From Mesostigma viride (taxonomy: Eukaryota > Streptophyta > Mesostigmatophyceae > Mesostigmatales > Mesostigmataceae), in contig RPFO01000026.1 of the NCBI GenBank assembly GCA_009746045.1, positions 4,886,649 to 4,950,648 of the forward strand: a stretch of 64,000 nucleotides of DNA. The letters run 5' to 3'. Under the pieces are notes generated by a model. That model did not search any database. It was not told the DNA's origin and saw only the letters and a list, made by a program, of their open reading frames with translations. The translations under genes and the position numbers were made by a program. Positions 23,390-35,828 of this stretch are shown piece after piece (the stretch's first letter is position 1; the number at the start of each line of letters is the position of its first letter).

Positions 23390-24057
23390 TGTCAGAAATT
23401 TTCATTTAATTCCTTGGTCGTCAAGACTGATTGAGACAATTGATAGACAGTTTATTCATTGCATATTTAGGTTACGGACTGCCACCGTTTCACCGCCATG
23501 GTGCAGTTCCCGGGTGGGGACCATAGCATCCATAGCCACACTGGGCTCGGACTGCAAGGTAAGTGCAACGTAGGTGTGTCACTTCCTTATCACTTAGGCA
23601 CATTGGGGCAGCGGTGCACGTTCTAGAATATTCTGCACAAGTTGCCAGCTGTCGATTATACAATTGACGATTAGGAGAACGCCAGATGTCAAGCAACTAA
23701 CACGGCATACAATGCATCTAGAACTGGATTCAGTCATACGAAATATCCAACACGGAATATTCGGCCGAGGATAGTACCGTCGGCACCTAAGGTACGCAAA
23801 GTATGTATTGTGCCGGAATTACAACTTCGGCACTACATAACTTTTGCTATACTGCACTATATTCAGTGCTATAAGTTGTGCCGGAAAGCTCACGGCGGGC
23901 CCTACCAAGCCTATTTAATTATCGGCTAGAAAGACGGCAGGCGGGTGCGATTGTTAGGGACGCAACCCTAATACCTCCGTTTACAACATGATGGCCAGAC
24001 ACTACAAATGTAAACAGGCAGTTGGGCACACGGGGTGAAATTCACCTCTCAGTGACA
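23390..24057. repeat. right LTR
   Basis: Near-identical copy of the left LTR. Its end reads CACCTCTCAGTGACA, with four extra bases (CAGT) relative to the left one. High identity indicates fairly recent insertion. Confidence 0.8.
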
Positions 24058-24281
24058 AGTATATATCAAGGAGACAACCAGCGCAGGCCAGAAATCGGGA
24101 GAATCCAGACCATGGTACATAACTTTTACATCCGGGCATGAAATTTGGCCGGGTAAATTGCAGTGGATGCGCCTTTTGATGACGAACACGATGATATAAT
24201 TTTCAGCCGCCATCGCCCAAGATTTAGCGCAATATCAAAAAACGCAGCGCAGGCAGGGTTCGTATTTTCCCGGAACCAGCT

Positions 24282-26370
24282 ATGGCAGAAACTCCGTCAA
24301 CCGCCTCCCATACTCTCTCCGAGGGGGAAGCTTCAGCGCCCAACACGTTTACGCAACTAATTGCAGATGCGGGAACCATTGCGACGCAGCCCCGGGCCAG
24401 CGAGGCAGCCATTACCGCCTCCTCCAAGCGGCTTTGCGTCAACCGGGCAGCCGACGAGATGGATCGCCAGGTCCCTTTGCCACCGTCTTCTCAACCCAGC
24501 GAGGCCACCCCCATTGACGACGACGACGACGACGCTAACGACGCTGAGTTCGACCCAGCATCCTTCATGCCTGGCCAGGTTGTCGACGAGCAGCGGTTCT
24601 TTTCGCTTACCGCCGAGCAGGCGCAGGCTATCCTGCGCCACCTGCACGACAACGGCAAGGAGATATATTTTCCTTACGCGTCTGGCGGGACCATTCCAGT
24701 GAACGAGCTCGACGAATTGGACGAGCCACAGCTTCGACTTTCTGTTTTCTTGAGCCACGCGCAGGCCCCTTGCCTCCGGGCACTCTTTGCCGCTTTCAAG
24801 GACGCCGAGCACGGCACCGCCAACACCCCCGATGCTTCCCCGGAAGCAGCAGACCTGCACAAGCTCAATAAGAAAGTCGCAGACATGGCTGCCCAACTCG
24901 GCACCTTGTCCACCGCTATCCGTCAAGACACTGCTGAGCTCCGCTCCAGCATTGCCGAGGTCAAGGCCGCCCTGACCAGCCCGCCCCAACCAGCCGCTCC
25001 CGCACCGGCCACCAGCTACGCTAACCAGTACAAGAACAAGGGGTCGCCTGCCGACCCCGGCAACTACAGAGGGGTATGCATTCAAAGTGCCCCCCTCAAG
25101 CTTCTTATGCGGCTCATCCTGAACCGCCTGCGCACGGCCCTGGACGGTCACCTCAGCGAGACTCAGCACGGCTTCCGTTCAGGTCGCAACACAGTACAGG
25201 CGCTCTTCGCTACTCGCCGCCTGGTGGAGGAACTGCAACGCCTTCAGCCTGGTGAGTCCCCTTTGCACCTTGTGCTGGTGGACTTCATCAAAGCCTTCGA
25301 TTCGGTTTTCTGGCCTGCGCTTTGGGACATCCTCGAGTTGTTCCGGATCCCCCGCCCCCTGATTGCTGTCATCCGCAACCTGTATGAAGGGTCCACCACT
25401 TCGGTGCGCACTTCTTACGGGACCACGCCCCCATGCCCTTTACAGACGGGTGTGTGGCAGGGCTGCGTACGTGCTGTCGCCCTACCTGTTCATTATTGTT
25501 GTCGAATACGTAATGATTCAGGCACGCAAGCGATTTGCCCGCATCGTGGGCAGGGAACCAGGAGTGCTGGTTGCTAACAAATTCTGGCATGGCGGTGCGG
25601 ACACGGAGATTCGGCAGGCAGACATCATCTACGCAGACGACACCACCCTCTTCGAGGACACTGAGCACGTGCAGACATGGCTTGACTGCCTGGCTCTCGT
25701 GGCCGGTGCAGTGGGGCTTGAGGTCAGCAAGAAGACAGAGGCCCTGGCGGTTGGGCTCACCAACTCACCGCCGCCCCTCTATCTCCTAGACGGCTCTCGA
25801 GTCCAGTATCGGGACCGCGTTAAGCTGCTAGGCAGCCTGCTCCCCAGCTGCGAGGTCGATGTGGACCATCGCATCTCCCTCGCCTGGCACGCTTTACGCC
25901 AGTACCGGGCCCTGTGGCGCAAGCCCCTGGGCAAGATCGAGAAACAGGACCTGTTCAAGGTCCTCGTCCTTCCTGTTCTCACGTATGGGGCCGAGACGTG
26001 GACCCTCACCACCGACCTGGCCCGCAAGCTGGACGGCGCGGTCACCAGCATGCTGCGTTCCATTTTCAGAGTAGGATATGCTGCTCATGTCCGCAATGAG
26101 GACCTGTACCAGGGCATGCCCTATATCACCAGCACCATTAAGCAACGACGCCTGCAGCTAGTAGGGCACCTAGCTCGCACCAACCAGGTAGACACCTCAC
26201 GTGGCCCCCCCGCAGGACTGCGACCAGCCCAGCCTGGCCGGCACCTCCTGACGTGGGCTGGGCCCAGTGATGTTAGACGCCGCAAGGCCCGCACTTTCAA
26301 AGAACAGCTAGTAGAGGACATGGGGGGCCTAGGCATCTCCGTGATATGGAAGAAGATGATGGACAATTAA
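24282..26370 (+). pseudogene. LINE ORF1-like domain fused to reverse transcriptase, frameshifted
   Basis: Residues 1-245 are acidic and Ala/Pro-rich (run of six Asp) with a coiled-coil-like segment (LHKLNKKVADMAAQLGTL), like LINE ORF1 products. At about residue 250 the protein enters reverse transcriptase directly (KNKGSPADPGNYRGVCI, fingers box). Motif A is VDFIKAFDSVFW, motif B GVWQGC then LSPYLFIIV, and motif C YADDTTLF. The C-terminal region has VLTYGAETWTLT and RRLQLVGHLAR. Between GVWQGC and LSPYLF, near 25465, four extra bases shift the frame, so the RT spans two frames (to 25577, and 25363-26370). The endonuclease is missing. Confidence 0.82.
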
Positions 26371-26622
26371 GGCCAAGTGGGCCCAGGTCATAGAGGACAA
26401 CGAGCCCCCCCCAGTGGGGAAGCGCCCGCGTGTGCAATCCCGTTGGAGGCACGCCAGATAGCTACCCTAGGGCAGCGTGCGGCTGCCTAGATAGATGTTG
26501 TAGTTACAATGCTGTTAGATAGATGTAGTATGTAGCCGATGTAGATAGATTAGACCGGTAGGACTGTTTGCACCCATCCATCCATCCATCGGGGTTAATG
26601 CTCCGTGACTCCCCAACGGGAG

Positions 26623-26651
26623 CACGAGTCTAATTAATTAATTAATTAATG
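26623..26651 (+). repeat. TAAT microsatellite at LINE 3' end
   Basis: Several perfect TAAT units follow GAGCACGAGTC, marking the probable LINE 3' terminus. Confidence 0.7.
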
Positions 26652-27166
26652 GTACATAACTCGAGCCTGCCGTTATCTTGTCCGCGTGTTCGAGTCGTTC
26701 AGGATGATGAAGATGAATGGTGATGGAAATGTGTATCCTTGTGCATTGAAATTATGGCTGGCTTACGTGTAGAGCGACTAGATGACCTAGACGGTGGGGC
26801 CGGAAACAGCATGCTTGATCAGGGCGTGTGTTTCGAGCCTAACTGGCCGGGAGTGTCTAGAGGTGAGCAAAATTGCTGCGATCGCTCTCCCACCATTTAC
26901 GAGGAAATACCCACAAATGGAAAACCACTGAAAAGGTCTAGCTAGTCAGTCATCACGTTAGCCATGCCATGATTCCAAACGTCCAAGAACTGCACACGGT
27001 GCATGCAAAAAGTTCAAATACATATGTATATGTAGACGGGTCCTGGAATTTCGATGGCAGATGGAGATAATCCTAAGAAGGCCATAGGAACACCGACTTC
27101 ATGGAATGTTACAAATTAAAGCTCCACACGCCAGCTATATGTAGCAAATTCCCAAAGTGACTCAGT
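26652..27166. other. non-coding spacer
   Basis: No recognised feature; only a 68-codon frame without a domain. Confidence 0.35.
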
Positions 27167-27661
27167 CCTAAATGGTCTGGCAGCCGATTTTCCGCCAAAA
27201 ACTGAGTTACAGCTGATGCATCGGCCCCTAAATTCTCGGGCGACCAAATGCCGCGAAAACTATTGAGAATTTGGAAAAGTTTAGCTGAGAAGATCGAAGG
27301 TTTATAATTTTCCTTGAACAGCATGATACTGGGTTCGCATAGTCAAGAACTGACCATTAGTTACAAAGGTGTTCTGGCCAGTCAAAGTACAAGGGGTCAG
27401 GACTTTTTCACGTACAACGTGCATTCCGGAAAACGACAACCAGGCCATGGCGGCTTGCGCCCACGCATGGCATTTACCTTTTCGTTCCAATTTTCTGGCC
27501 AAACTGGAAATTGATTTTATATGTCCCAAAGATCATACAGGCCAATTTTTGGTTCGCGGGAATGCCATTTGATAGATGTCGGCAGCGCTCTTGCTGGAAA
27601 AAACTGCGATCAGGCCGGACGATAGAAACGTTGACAGCAGTACCTTTACGGCGTATTTTAA

Positions 27662-29360
27662 CCCCTAAATGGTCTGGCTGCCGATTTTCCGCCTAAAACT
27701 GAGTTACAGCCGACACGTCGGCCCCTTCTCGGGGGACCAAATGCCGCGAAAACTATTGAGAATTAGGAAAAGTTTAGCTGAGAAGATCGAAAGTTTATAA
27801 TTTTCCTCACAGCATGGTACTAGGGTTTGCATACTTCTGACAAAGTTATAGAGGTGTTCTGGCCGGTCAAAGTACAAGGGGTCAGGGTACTTTTTCACGT
27901 ACAACGTGCATTCCGGAAAACGACGACCTGGCCATGGCGGCTTGCGCCCACGCATGGCATTTACGTTTTCGTTCGAATTTTCTGACCAAACTCAGGAAAT
28001 TGATTTTATACGTCCTAAAGATGATACAGGCCAATTTTTGGTTCGCGGGAATGCCATTTGATAGGTGTCGGCAGCGTTCTTGCTGGAAAAAACTGCGATC
28101 AGGCCGGACGATAGAAACGTTGACAGCAATACCTTTCCGGCGTATGTTAAAGGATATATTGGTTTCTTTGTACTTTTTATGATACATAGTAGTCGTAAAC
28201 GTGCAAGGGTGGGCAGAAATCGCTGAATCCAACGACCATGCTGCACAACTTTGGTGTGCCGAAATGCGCCATTTTGCGGCCACCGCCTGGGCCAAGGTAA
28301 CGCCATCCATGCCTGGTAAAGCTTAAGCATCGTTTTCCTATCGATGTTTGACGTTTATATATACGTTCTAGCTTGTGTAGCACATTCTTTTTGCATTATT
28401 CATGCTCTTTCTTGACCATGGCCTGGCCCCTTTCTAAAACACCCTTCTTAGATGCTTCCCTCAGTCAGTTGACCTGCCACAGGGTGATGGTGATAAGTTT
28501 TAGAGGCTGTATGGGTTTGAATACCTCCATATATGTTTGTTATACATTTCCCACACACATATTGCATGAGTGTGAGGCAGTTGGCTGGTCTCTGTGGCAT
28601 CATCAAGCACGTAACCGGTGAGTAGAAGCTTCCCATTGTCAGCATGTGCCACCAGGTGTGCTGGCCATCACCTGGCAAGCTATAGCAGCTTAGGCCTAGT
28701 TTATCCTTGCTAGGGCAAGCTGAAATAGGCTTAAAATCACTAGTTTGTTGGTGGCTTCCTCCTAGAATGCATGCCTTGCGTAGGGTATCCGTACCACGTT
28801 ACCTACGTGCATGGACAAGGTGGCACCTGCACATAGGTGCCATGTAAGGGCAGTGTGATGATGCAGTTATGTTTCCCCATCATTGTGGAAGGGAAATGTA
28901 TTGTGTGGCATGGTTGGGGGCCATATTAGTAGGTATTAGTAGGTAGTATGCCCACTCCTACCCCCTTGGTTGCTTTTTACCAACGGTACCCCTATGGGCT
29001 GTACTGGGTGTAACTGCTGGTATACCCACCCAAATGATGACCCCAATGGCTCAAACTGTTCAGCAACTAATTGTTTATCATCCCTGAAGTGGTAGGTGCC
29101 TAGCTCTTACAACATAACTCAAAATGCACATTCTACCAAAAATGAAAACGCTCGTCTTGACCCCCCTGACTTTGACGGCAGTTATACATGGCCTACCCTG
29201 CATATATGTAAGGTTGTGATATACCAACCCGAAGGGCAACTCATGGACATGCTTGGCCCCCAAGGACAGCCATTGGATATGGGTGGGTTGGATGGCATCT
29301 GGTTTGCAAAATTGTGAAGTTACAGCCGATGCATCGGCAGTATTTCTGCCCATTTAGGGG
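27662..29360 (+). mobile_element. 1.7-kb TTAA family copy B, nested in copy A
   Basis: 1699 bp from CCCCTAAATGG to CCATTTAGGGG, flanked by TTAA on both sides (27658-27661 and 29361-29364). A TTAA target plus C-run inverted ends is the piggyBac signature. It encodes no transposase. Frames of 142, 112 and 91 codons recur at the same places in each copy, but overlap on both strands and match nothing known. Subterminal GTTACAGCCGA-words with a palindrome lie near both ends. Confidence 0.87.
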
Positions 29361-29962
29361 TTAAAGGATATATCGGTTTCTTTGAACTTTCTATGATGAT
29401 TTGTAATCGTAAACGTGCAAGAGTGGCCAGAAATCGCCGAATCTAGCGCCCATGCTGCACAATTTTGGTGTGCCGCAATGCGCCATTTTGCGGCCACTGC
29501 CTGGGCCAAGGTAATGCCAGCCATGCCAGGTAAAGCTGAGGCGTCGTCTTCTTGTCGATGTATGATGTTTGTGTATACGTTCTAGCTTGTGTAGCACACT
29601 CTTTCTTCATTATTCATGCTATTTTTTGACCAATGATGGCCTCGCCCCTTCCCAAAACACCCTTCTTAGATGCTTCCCTCAGTCAGTTGACCTGCCATAT
29701 GGTGTGAAGGTGATAAGTTTTAGAGGCTGTACATATGGGTTTAGAGGCCCGTATTTTGGCGGCTCGGTACCGCGTATTTGCCAACCTGCATCATTGGCCA
29801 CCAGGTGTGCTGGCCATCACCTGGCAAGCTATAGCTGTGTAGGCCTAGTTTATCCTAGTTGCTAAGGAAAGCTGAAATAGGCTTAACATCCCTAGTTTGT
29901 TGGTGGTTGCCTCATAGAATGCATGCCTTGCGTAGGGTATCCGTAACAGTGACGTTACCTAC

Positions 29963-30653
29963 AGGAGCTGGGGGGACATCCCCCCCTAAAATCATACATG
30001 AGCATACTCCAGAGTTTGGCCTACCGCGCCGCCCGGCGCCAGCCAAAGTGAAAAGTGCTGGAGTGCACTCAGTCTGTCAAAAAGCTGCGCCGGACCGACT
30101 TGGGAGTGTGCTACGTGCTACGTGGCTTGTACGACACGTGGTACTTTTTGTAGAATCTCTTAGTAGAAGCTCTTAGTAAGCAATAGTATTAGCATATTCT
30201 CCAAGTAGAAGAATGATGTCAAGCCGGCGGAAATTCGATGCCTATTGCCTGACGCCAGGTCCGGTGTCAGAATCAACAACAACAACCTGACGCCTGCCTG
30301 AAAGTCGATACGTCTTCCTAGAATCAACCAATACTTGGTAAGTTCTCAGCGTAAGTTGTAAGTACAGCAGGGCCGAAGCGGACACCTGCACTTTAAAATC
30401 AAACGCCTGACCGAGCTAGCGGGATCACCAGAGCGCACTAGCGCACTCCTTTCCTAAAACCAGGTGCCGGACCGCCAAAAGGAGTTAGCTCCACAAAATT
30501 TTTCTTCGCGCCGCCCTAAAATTTTCGACTGGAGTACACTCCGTCGCAAAAAATTCTGCCGCCGGACACGTTTTTGGAGTTAGCTCCATGTTTGGAGGTG
30601 CCGCGCCGGACACACAAGTGAGTGTGCTGTTTTGGCTGGATGTCCCCCCTCCT
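29963..30653. mobile_element. 691-bp inverted-repeat element, probably hAT-type, in copy A
   Basis: Ends match as inverted repeats: AGGAGCTGGGGGGACATCC on the left, and the complement of AGGAGGGGGGACATCC on the right. It is flanked by TTACCTAC on both sides (29955-29962 and 30654-30661), an 8-bp duplication. An extra CTAC follows on the right. No coding capacity. Internal near-copies of GGAGTTAGCTCCA and GGAGTACACTCC are notable. Confidence 0.75.
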
Positions 30654-32867
30654 TTACCTACCTACGTGCATGGACAAGGTGGCACCTGCGCCTAGGTGCC
30701 ATGTAAGGTCAAGTGTGATGATGCAGTTATGTTTTCCCATCATCGTGCAAGGTATATGTATTGGATGGCATGGTTGGTGGCCATATTAGTAAGTAGTATG
30801 CATGCCCACCCCTACCCCCTTGGTTGCTTTTTACCAACGGTACCCCTATAGGCTGCACTGGGTGTAACTGCTGGTATACCCAACCAAATGATGACCCCAA
30901 TGGCTAAAACTGACAGTTCAGCAACTAAGTGCTTATCATCCCTCAAGTGGTAGGTGCCTAGGTCTTATTACATTATTCAAATCGGACATTCTACCAAAAA
31001 TGAAAACGCGCGTCTTGATCCCCCCAACTTTGACGGTAGTTTTCTATGGCCTACCCTGAATATATGTGAGGTTGTGATATGTCAATGCATGTCAGGGCAG
31101 TTCATGGGCATGCTTGCCCTCCAAGGCGAGCCCTTGGATGTTGGTATGTTGAGCTTGTGCCAGGTGGTGTACAATATTTAGTTAGTGATATTCACAGCCG
31201 CTTGATCGGCAGGATCTCCGCCCATTTAGGGGTTACTTGCGTCCTTCTAGAACTGCACCCGTCCCTCAACCTTATTCTACCAGGCTGTCCCCTCACAGCT
31301 TTTCTCCCACGCAATTGATAAAAAAGGTACACTAGACGTGAAAACAGTAAATAAAATTAAGGTACACCGTCACGCACGTACTAGGAAGCTATGCACTGTC
31401 ACGCAGTTATTTCAGCAATTTCGGCTCCACTGACAGGTTCCTGGGCGCGGCATTCCACTGACTTTACTGACTGACAGGTTCCGACCTAGGCCTCCTCAAT
31501 CTTGCGTGACACCTGCTAACTGCCGGTGCCCCTTGTATAGCTCCTTGTCGATTGGGCGCATTTGCTTGCGCCTACTATGTACAATTGGCACTTACCCCGT
31601 AAACTTAACTGATGCCAACTCAGGCATACTTCCAAATGCGTCCGGGAAGGTGCCTGTGACGGTCGAATATTGATAACTAGCGGCAAATCTCCTGCACAAA
31701 CAAAGAGGGCACATCCATAGACATATACGCCACAAGCCATCCACTCATGAAAAAATTATTCATCAATAGTGATCAAGAAATTGCAGGGAACCTAGATAGA
31801 CTTAGACAGTAACGACATAGAGAAACGTGGACGTCCAAGCAATATATACCAAAGGAATGCCAAAATCAGCCACGCATATGTATACTGTAATCCAGTATAT
31901 TGTCAGTATGAAACATTATGTACATGCTATCTTTAAGTAAAATCATCTTACTTCATTGTTGGCATTGCGCCACAAGCCTTGTACAATCCGTTCAGCAATA
32001 CATACATGTATTGTACGTGTAATGAACTGCTATTGTGTTTAATCATTTGCGCAAGCAAAACACAATCATAACAAGTCAATCACATAATTTGTGCGAGCAA
32101 AACGGTTTCTGACTCGTACCTAAAAACACCTCAACGGTCTCTGACTCGTACCTAGAATGATTCACTAGCTGCACTGTACGCGACAGGATCACGACCCCAT
32201 TCAGCCCAATGACATTATTTCTGGACCATACTAGCAACCAAGCATAAACATAAAAAGGCCCACCTAGGGGTAATATACAGTGGGTGTTCCCAGTACAGTC
32301 TAGGCCCCCCTGCTCCATAAATTGCCCACCCCCCCTCAGGGGGTACGGTCGGTGAGTGCACATGCGCGGTGACACGGTCCTTGTAATGGATGATACTCCC
32401 CTTTCCTTATTGAGCTTCAACCCTGCAAATGTTTTTGTACGCACATTTACTACCTGCGATGGCATCCCAGCAGTCTACTACTTGTAACTATACCCCAGGG
32501 AATCATCATGGCTGGTGCTAAATATGACTTTTTTTCCCCCTAAGTACTGTACCCAGACAGCTGTGCACCTGCAGGGTACCCCAGTACCCCCTTGACTGTG
32601 TCCACGGTGTTGATGCAGGGTGACACCCTGCATGGTCCGGTGGTCTACAGGTCTACATCCTGCGCAGGATGTCTGCCAATTACTGTAGTAGATTGTAATT
32701 GGCCGATAAAAACTAATATGTACATCTAGCTAAAAGCAATTCAACTGATACGGTCTGACAGACAAGCGTGCTACGGATACATAGAGTGAATCTAGATCTT
32801 TCCGTTGGTCTATGTAGTTGGTTACCGCCAAAACCTCCCTGCCAAAACCCTATATAGGGCGCACAAA

Positions 32868-32937
32868 CTCGTGCCGATCTTTTGCATTCATGAATCATGA
32901 GTCACGAGAAAAAATCGTGGTCGCAAATCGGCACGAG
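32868..32937. repeat. inverted repeat CTCGTGCCGAT, 48-nt loop
   Basis: Perfect 11-bp arms (32868-32878 and 32927-32937). The loop itself contains further CACGAG/CGTGG words, giving a long hairpin-like fold just after a TATATAGGG stretch. Confidence 0.75.
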
Positions 32938-35371
32938 GACGATTGAGAGGTTAAACTACAAGTATTGACAGTGATGCCAGCATACGAGCTTACCTACCTT
33001 TGTGTGATGACTCATGCCACAGGCTACTGTAGCTCTGCCCCCCAAATTACCCAAGTTACCTGCAAGTCTGACAAGTGGCCCCGGCCCCATGCACCAAGGG
33101 GCCCCCAACCCTTAAGTACTTTGCTAAACTGTCACAGACTCCTTCGCGCATTAACTTGAGTGTACCGGCGAGTGGTTATCGCCGGGTAAATAGTGCCACA
33201 CCTCATTCCCACAGTGACAAAACGGTAACGGCGCTATTTTCACATCTACTTTTAAGTTGTGTACCTCTACTCCACTCCTGCATACAGCTCAATCCTCTCT
33301 CTACATCCATCAGACTGTACAGCCTCCCATGTGCTTACAAAACATACATACAAAACATTGAAATAGAAGTTACCTGCCTGGGCTACTATTATTCTCGGTT
33401 AGACCATCTGTGCCCAATGTCGTAACATATATGTAATGTATTGAAACTCAACAATGGCCGTCTACATGTAAAGACTGAGGTGACAGTTATGGTGCATGCG
33501 TGGTGCCCAACGAAAGCGTACAGCATTTAATCCTAAACATCACTTTCATATGGTCGACCAATACAGTACTACTGAATGAGTCTCATGAAATCTGACAATA
33601 ATTTATGTAATGACGTGTTGTGTTCTTCAATTTGGTTGAGGACGCGCGCCACTGTGGGATACAATAGTAGCTGGGCTGACCATCGATCCTACATAATGCA
33701 TGGTCCTAACTATTTCTTACAATTGCAAGAGAGCAAGCTACATATAATTTGCTCCAGTCTTTAGCAAGTTCTGGCATTGAAGCTATATCATTATGTAACC
33801 CCAGGTCCCCAGCAACTACCTGACCTAACCCCCCTGAGCCTCTATAGCCCCGGCGGTCCCCCTGGACCCGCCAGACCCGCTCTAAGACCCGTTGGATACC
33901 CCTGACCACCGTGCCGTCCAAACAGAAACCCTGTTTCAATGCCATGCAGGGGTTGACAGACACTCACGCAGACCTGCTAGTCATTTCTAGCCAATATCTA
34001 TTTCTACCCAATTTGCACCCGCGCACATTGATGGTGGAGGGTGGGCGTTGCGTACCTCGAGGAAGCAAATGCTTATCATGAAGACAACATTTTCTTTACA
34101 CTTACAATTCTGTAAGGGTTGTAAGTAACCCGAGAGCTGCAGCATTGATGGTGCCGCCAACAGAAGACGCACCAACAAATAGGTCCAAAACTCTGCGCAT
34201 CATTCACCGCGTGAAAGCACATTGTTGGGCGTATACATGTGCAAGGTGCCGCCTCATAAATGTTTGCAGATGTATACCTATAGCATGGTATACATGCCAA
34301 CAAAATACAGCCAACACACGTACGTTCAAATATTATATACTATGACAATTGAAAACCGGTTTTGCAAACACGGTATGCGCGTGAACACGTGGGGGCTGAA
34401 AATACAAGTATATATGTTGGAGCTCCAAAATACGCGGCCCTAAAATGCGTCACTGTTTTGAAGGGAACTGCACTGTGCATTCACATGGAAAACACAACTA
34501 TGTAGCATGGATAATAGTCAACAAAGCTTCATGTCATTTCCAACTTATTCACCCATTATAGCACGTTGTTTATGACGTTGATCAAGGCGTATGGGTTGAG
34601 AATAATATTTGGTGTGCTTACTATTGGTGCATCATGCAGCATGACATTATATAACAATATCGCAACAGGTAAGCTACACAGGTGCCACGCATGCATGCAC
34701 CGTACATGCAATTAACCACTGACATGGCGTGGCCGCATGCATGGGGAAAAACATGCATGCCGTACCGATTGTCATGCAATGTATGATACAATACAATGCC
34801 AAGTGTTCTCACTTGTAATTGCATGCACTGAACATGGACGGACCAAAAGCACTAGCTGGGAGCAACTGTCATAGTAGTAAGCACGCAAATAATGGTATTA
34901 TGGGGATGATTCAAGGGCATGACGGGGACGATCAACAATTACAGAACAAACTACAAGTAAGCTCAGAAATGTGCGCCAAAAATGCCAGGCCCGAGAGATG
35001 GCATGTACGTGCAAGCAAAGGTTTCCACCCACCAACAGGATCGGGAAATGGGCGAAAGACTGCAGGAGTTTCAGTTCTTAAGGGTTAATTATTGATGCAT
35101 GGGTGATTTCAAGCAGCATACAGTGTATACTTATAGCTGATAATATACGCCATGCAGGATGGCCTGCAAGCCAAGGAAATCCTACATATCTAATCCCGGG
35201 AGAAAAATATCCATGCTACATAGTTGTGCCGGCAGCTTCATTCATCATGCATACATAATTGACTGACGTGCAAATTTACAGCATGCAAAAGACTGCCAGG
35301 ATATATTAATTAAAGACAAACTACATACATGCCTAAGCATGCACTATGAAGCAGTACAGAGTGCATATTTT

Positions 35372-35401
35372 GCACGCGGCTAGTACATATTAGCCGCGTG
35401 C
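35372..35401. repeat. hairpin GCACGCGGCTA, 8-nt loop
   Basis: Perfect GC-rich 11-bp arms within otherwise AT-rich DNA. Function unknown. Confidence 0.8.
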
Positions 35402-35828
35402 GTCATATATCCGATGTATTTAGCTATCATCCATGCTTGATTTTAAGAACGAAACCTCTTAGTGGCAACAATGTCGTGGGGGTTCAGGAAGCCATGCATA
35501 CAGCACTGCACTGGTATACTATCTATTGGTCAATATTTAATGAATTAACTTACGCGTAAATCATCATTTATGGTATATACAATACTCTCAACCATGATCA
35601 ACACTGTATTGTTTAAGTAAGCTTGCCATGCATATAAGTACTGTCAATACTACGTACATTGATCAATAATATATACTTACATAAATCTTCAACATAATGC
35701 TGGGGAAAATATATGCAGGCCCATACTGTATCAAATTGGCTGGGAATACATACGGTTGATTCCAATTGATACGTACGCTGCCAATGTCAGACCAAAACTT
35801 TCCATTGAAGACCAACAACCTATATTAA

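Larger units (their letters stand above)
21826..24057. mobile_element. short non-autonomous LTR retrotransposon (TRIM-like)
   Basis: Two nearly identical direct repeats of 672 bp (21826-22497) and 668 bp (23390-24057) flank 892 bp. Each begins TGTCAG and ends TGACA, as expected of LTRs (TG...CA with a short inverted repeat). AGTAT follows the right LTR, and AGTATGTAT precedes the left one, compatible with a 5-bp AGTAT target duplication plus a 4-bp insertion. The interior has no gag-pol. A tRNA-like T-arm word occurs at 23095-23115. Confidence 0.8.
24282..26651 (+). mobile_element. LINE (non-LTR) retrotransposon, internally deleted
   Basis: Begins near the ATG at 24282 and ends in a (TAAT)n tail at 26630-26651, a microsatellite 3' end typical of several LINE clades. 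It carries an ORF1-like domain and a reverse transcriptase, but no apurinic-type endonuclease between them. The 5' boundary is uncertain; the LTR element ends at 24057. Confidence 0.8.
27167..31232 (+). mobile_element. older copy (A) of the 1.7-kb TTAA family, split by two insertions
   Basis: Left end CCTAAATGGTCTGGC at 27167 and right end CCCATTTAGGGG ending 31232. It is interrupted at an internal TTAA (27658-27661) by copy B and resumes at 29361 with TTAAAGGATATATCGG, exactly the continuation seen in intact copies. A second insertion of 691 bp sits at 29963-30653. Without both, about 1.67 kb remains, matching the family length. Its right flank reads TTAC rather than TTAA, consistent with age. 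Confidence 0.85.
31233..35824. other. 4.6-kb non-coding stretch with isolated hairpins
   Basis: No frame longer than 129 codons and none with a recognisable domain. Two clear hairpins lie inside, at 32868-32937 and 35372-35401. No other assignable structure was found. Confidence 0.4.

Noticed and set aside
24357..25169. 270-codon minus-strand frame opposite the LINE
   Set aside because: Gly/Val-rich shadow of the GC-rich LINE ORF1-like region; no domain of its own.
27882..28310. 142-codon minus-strand frame conserved in 1.7-kb copies B and C
   Set aside because: Absent in copy D and overlapped by other frames on both strands. Persistence is explained by near-identity of young copies rather than selection.
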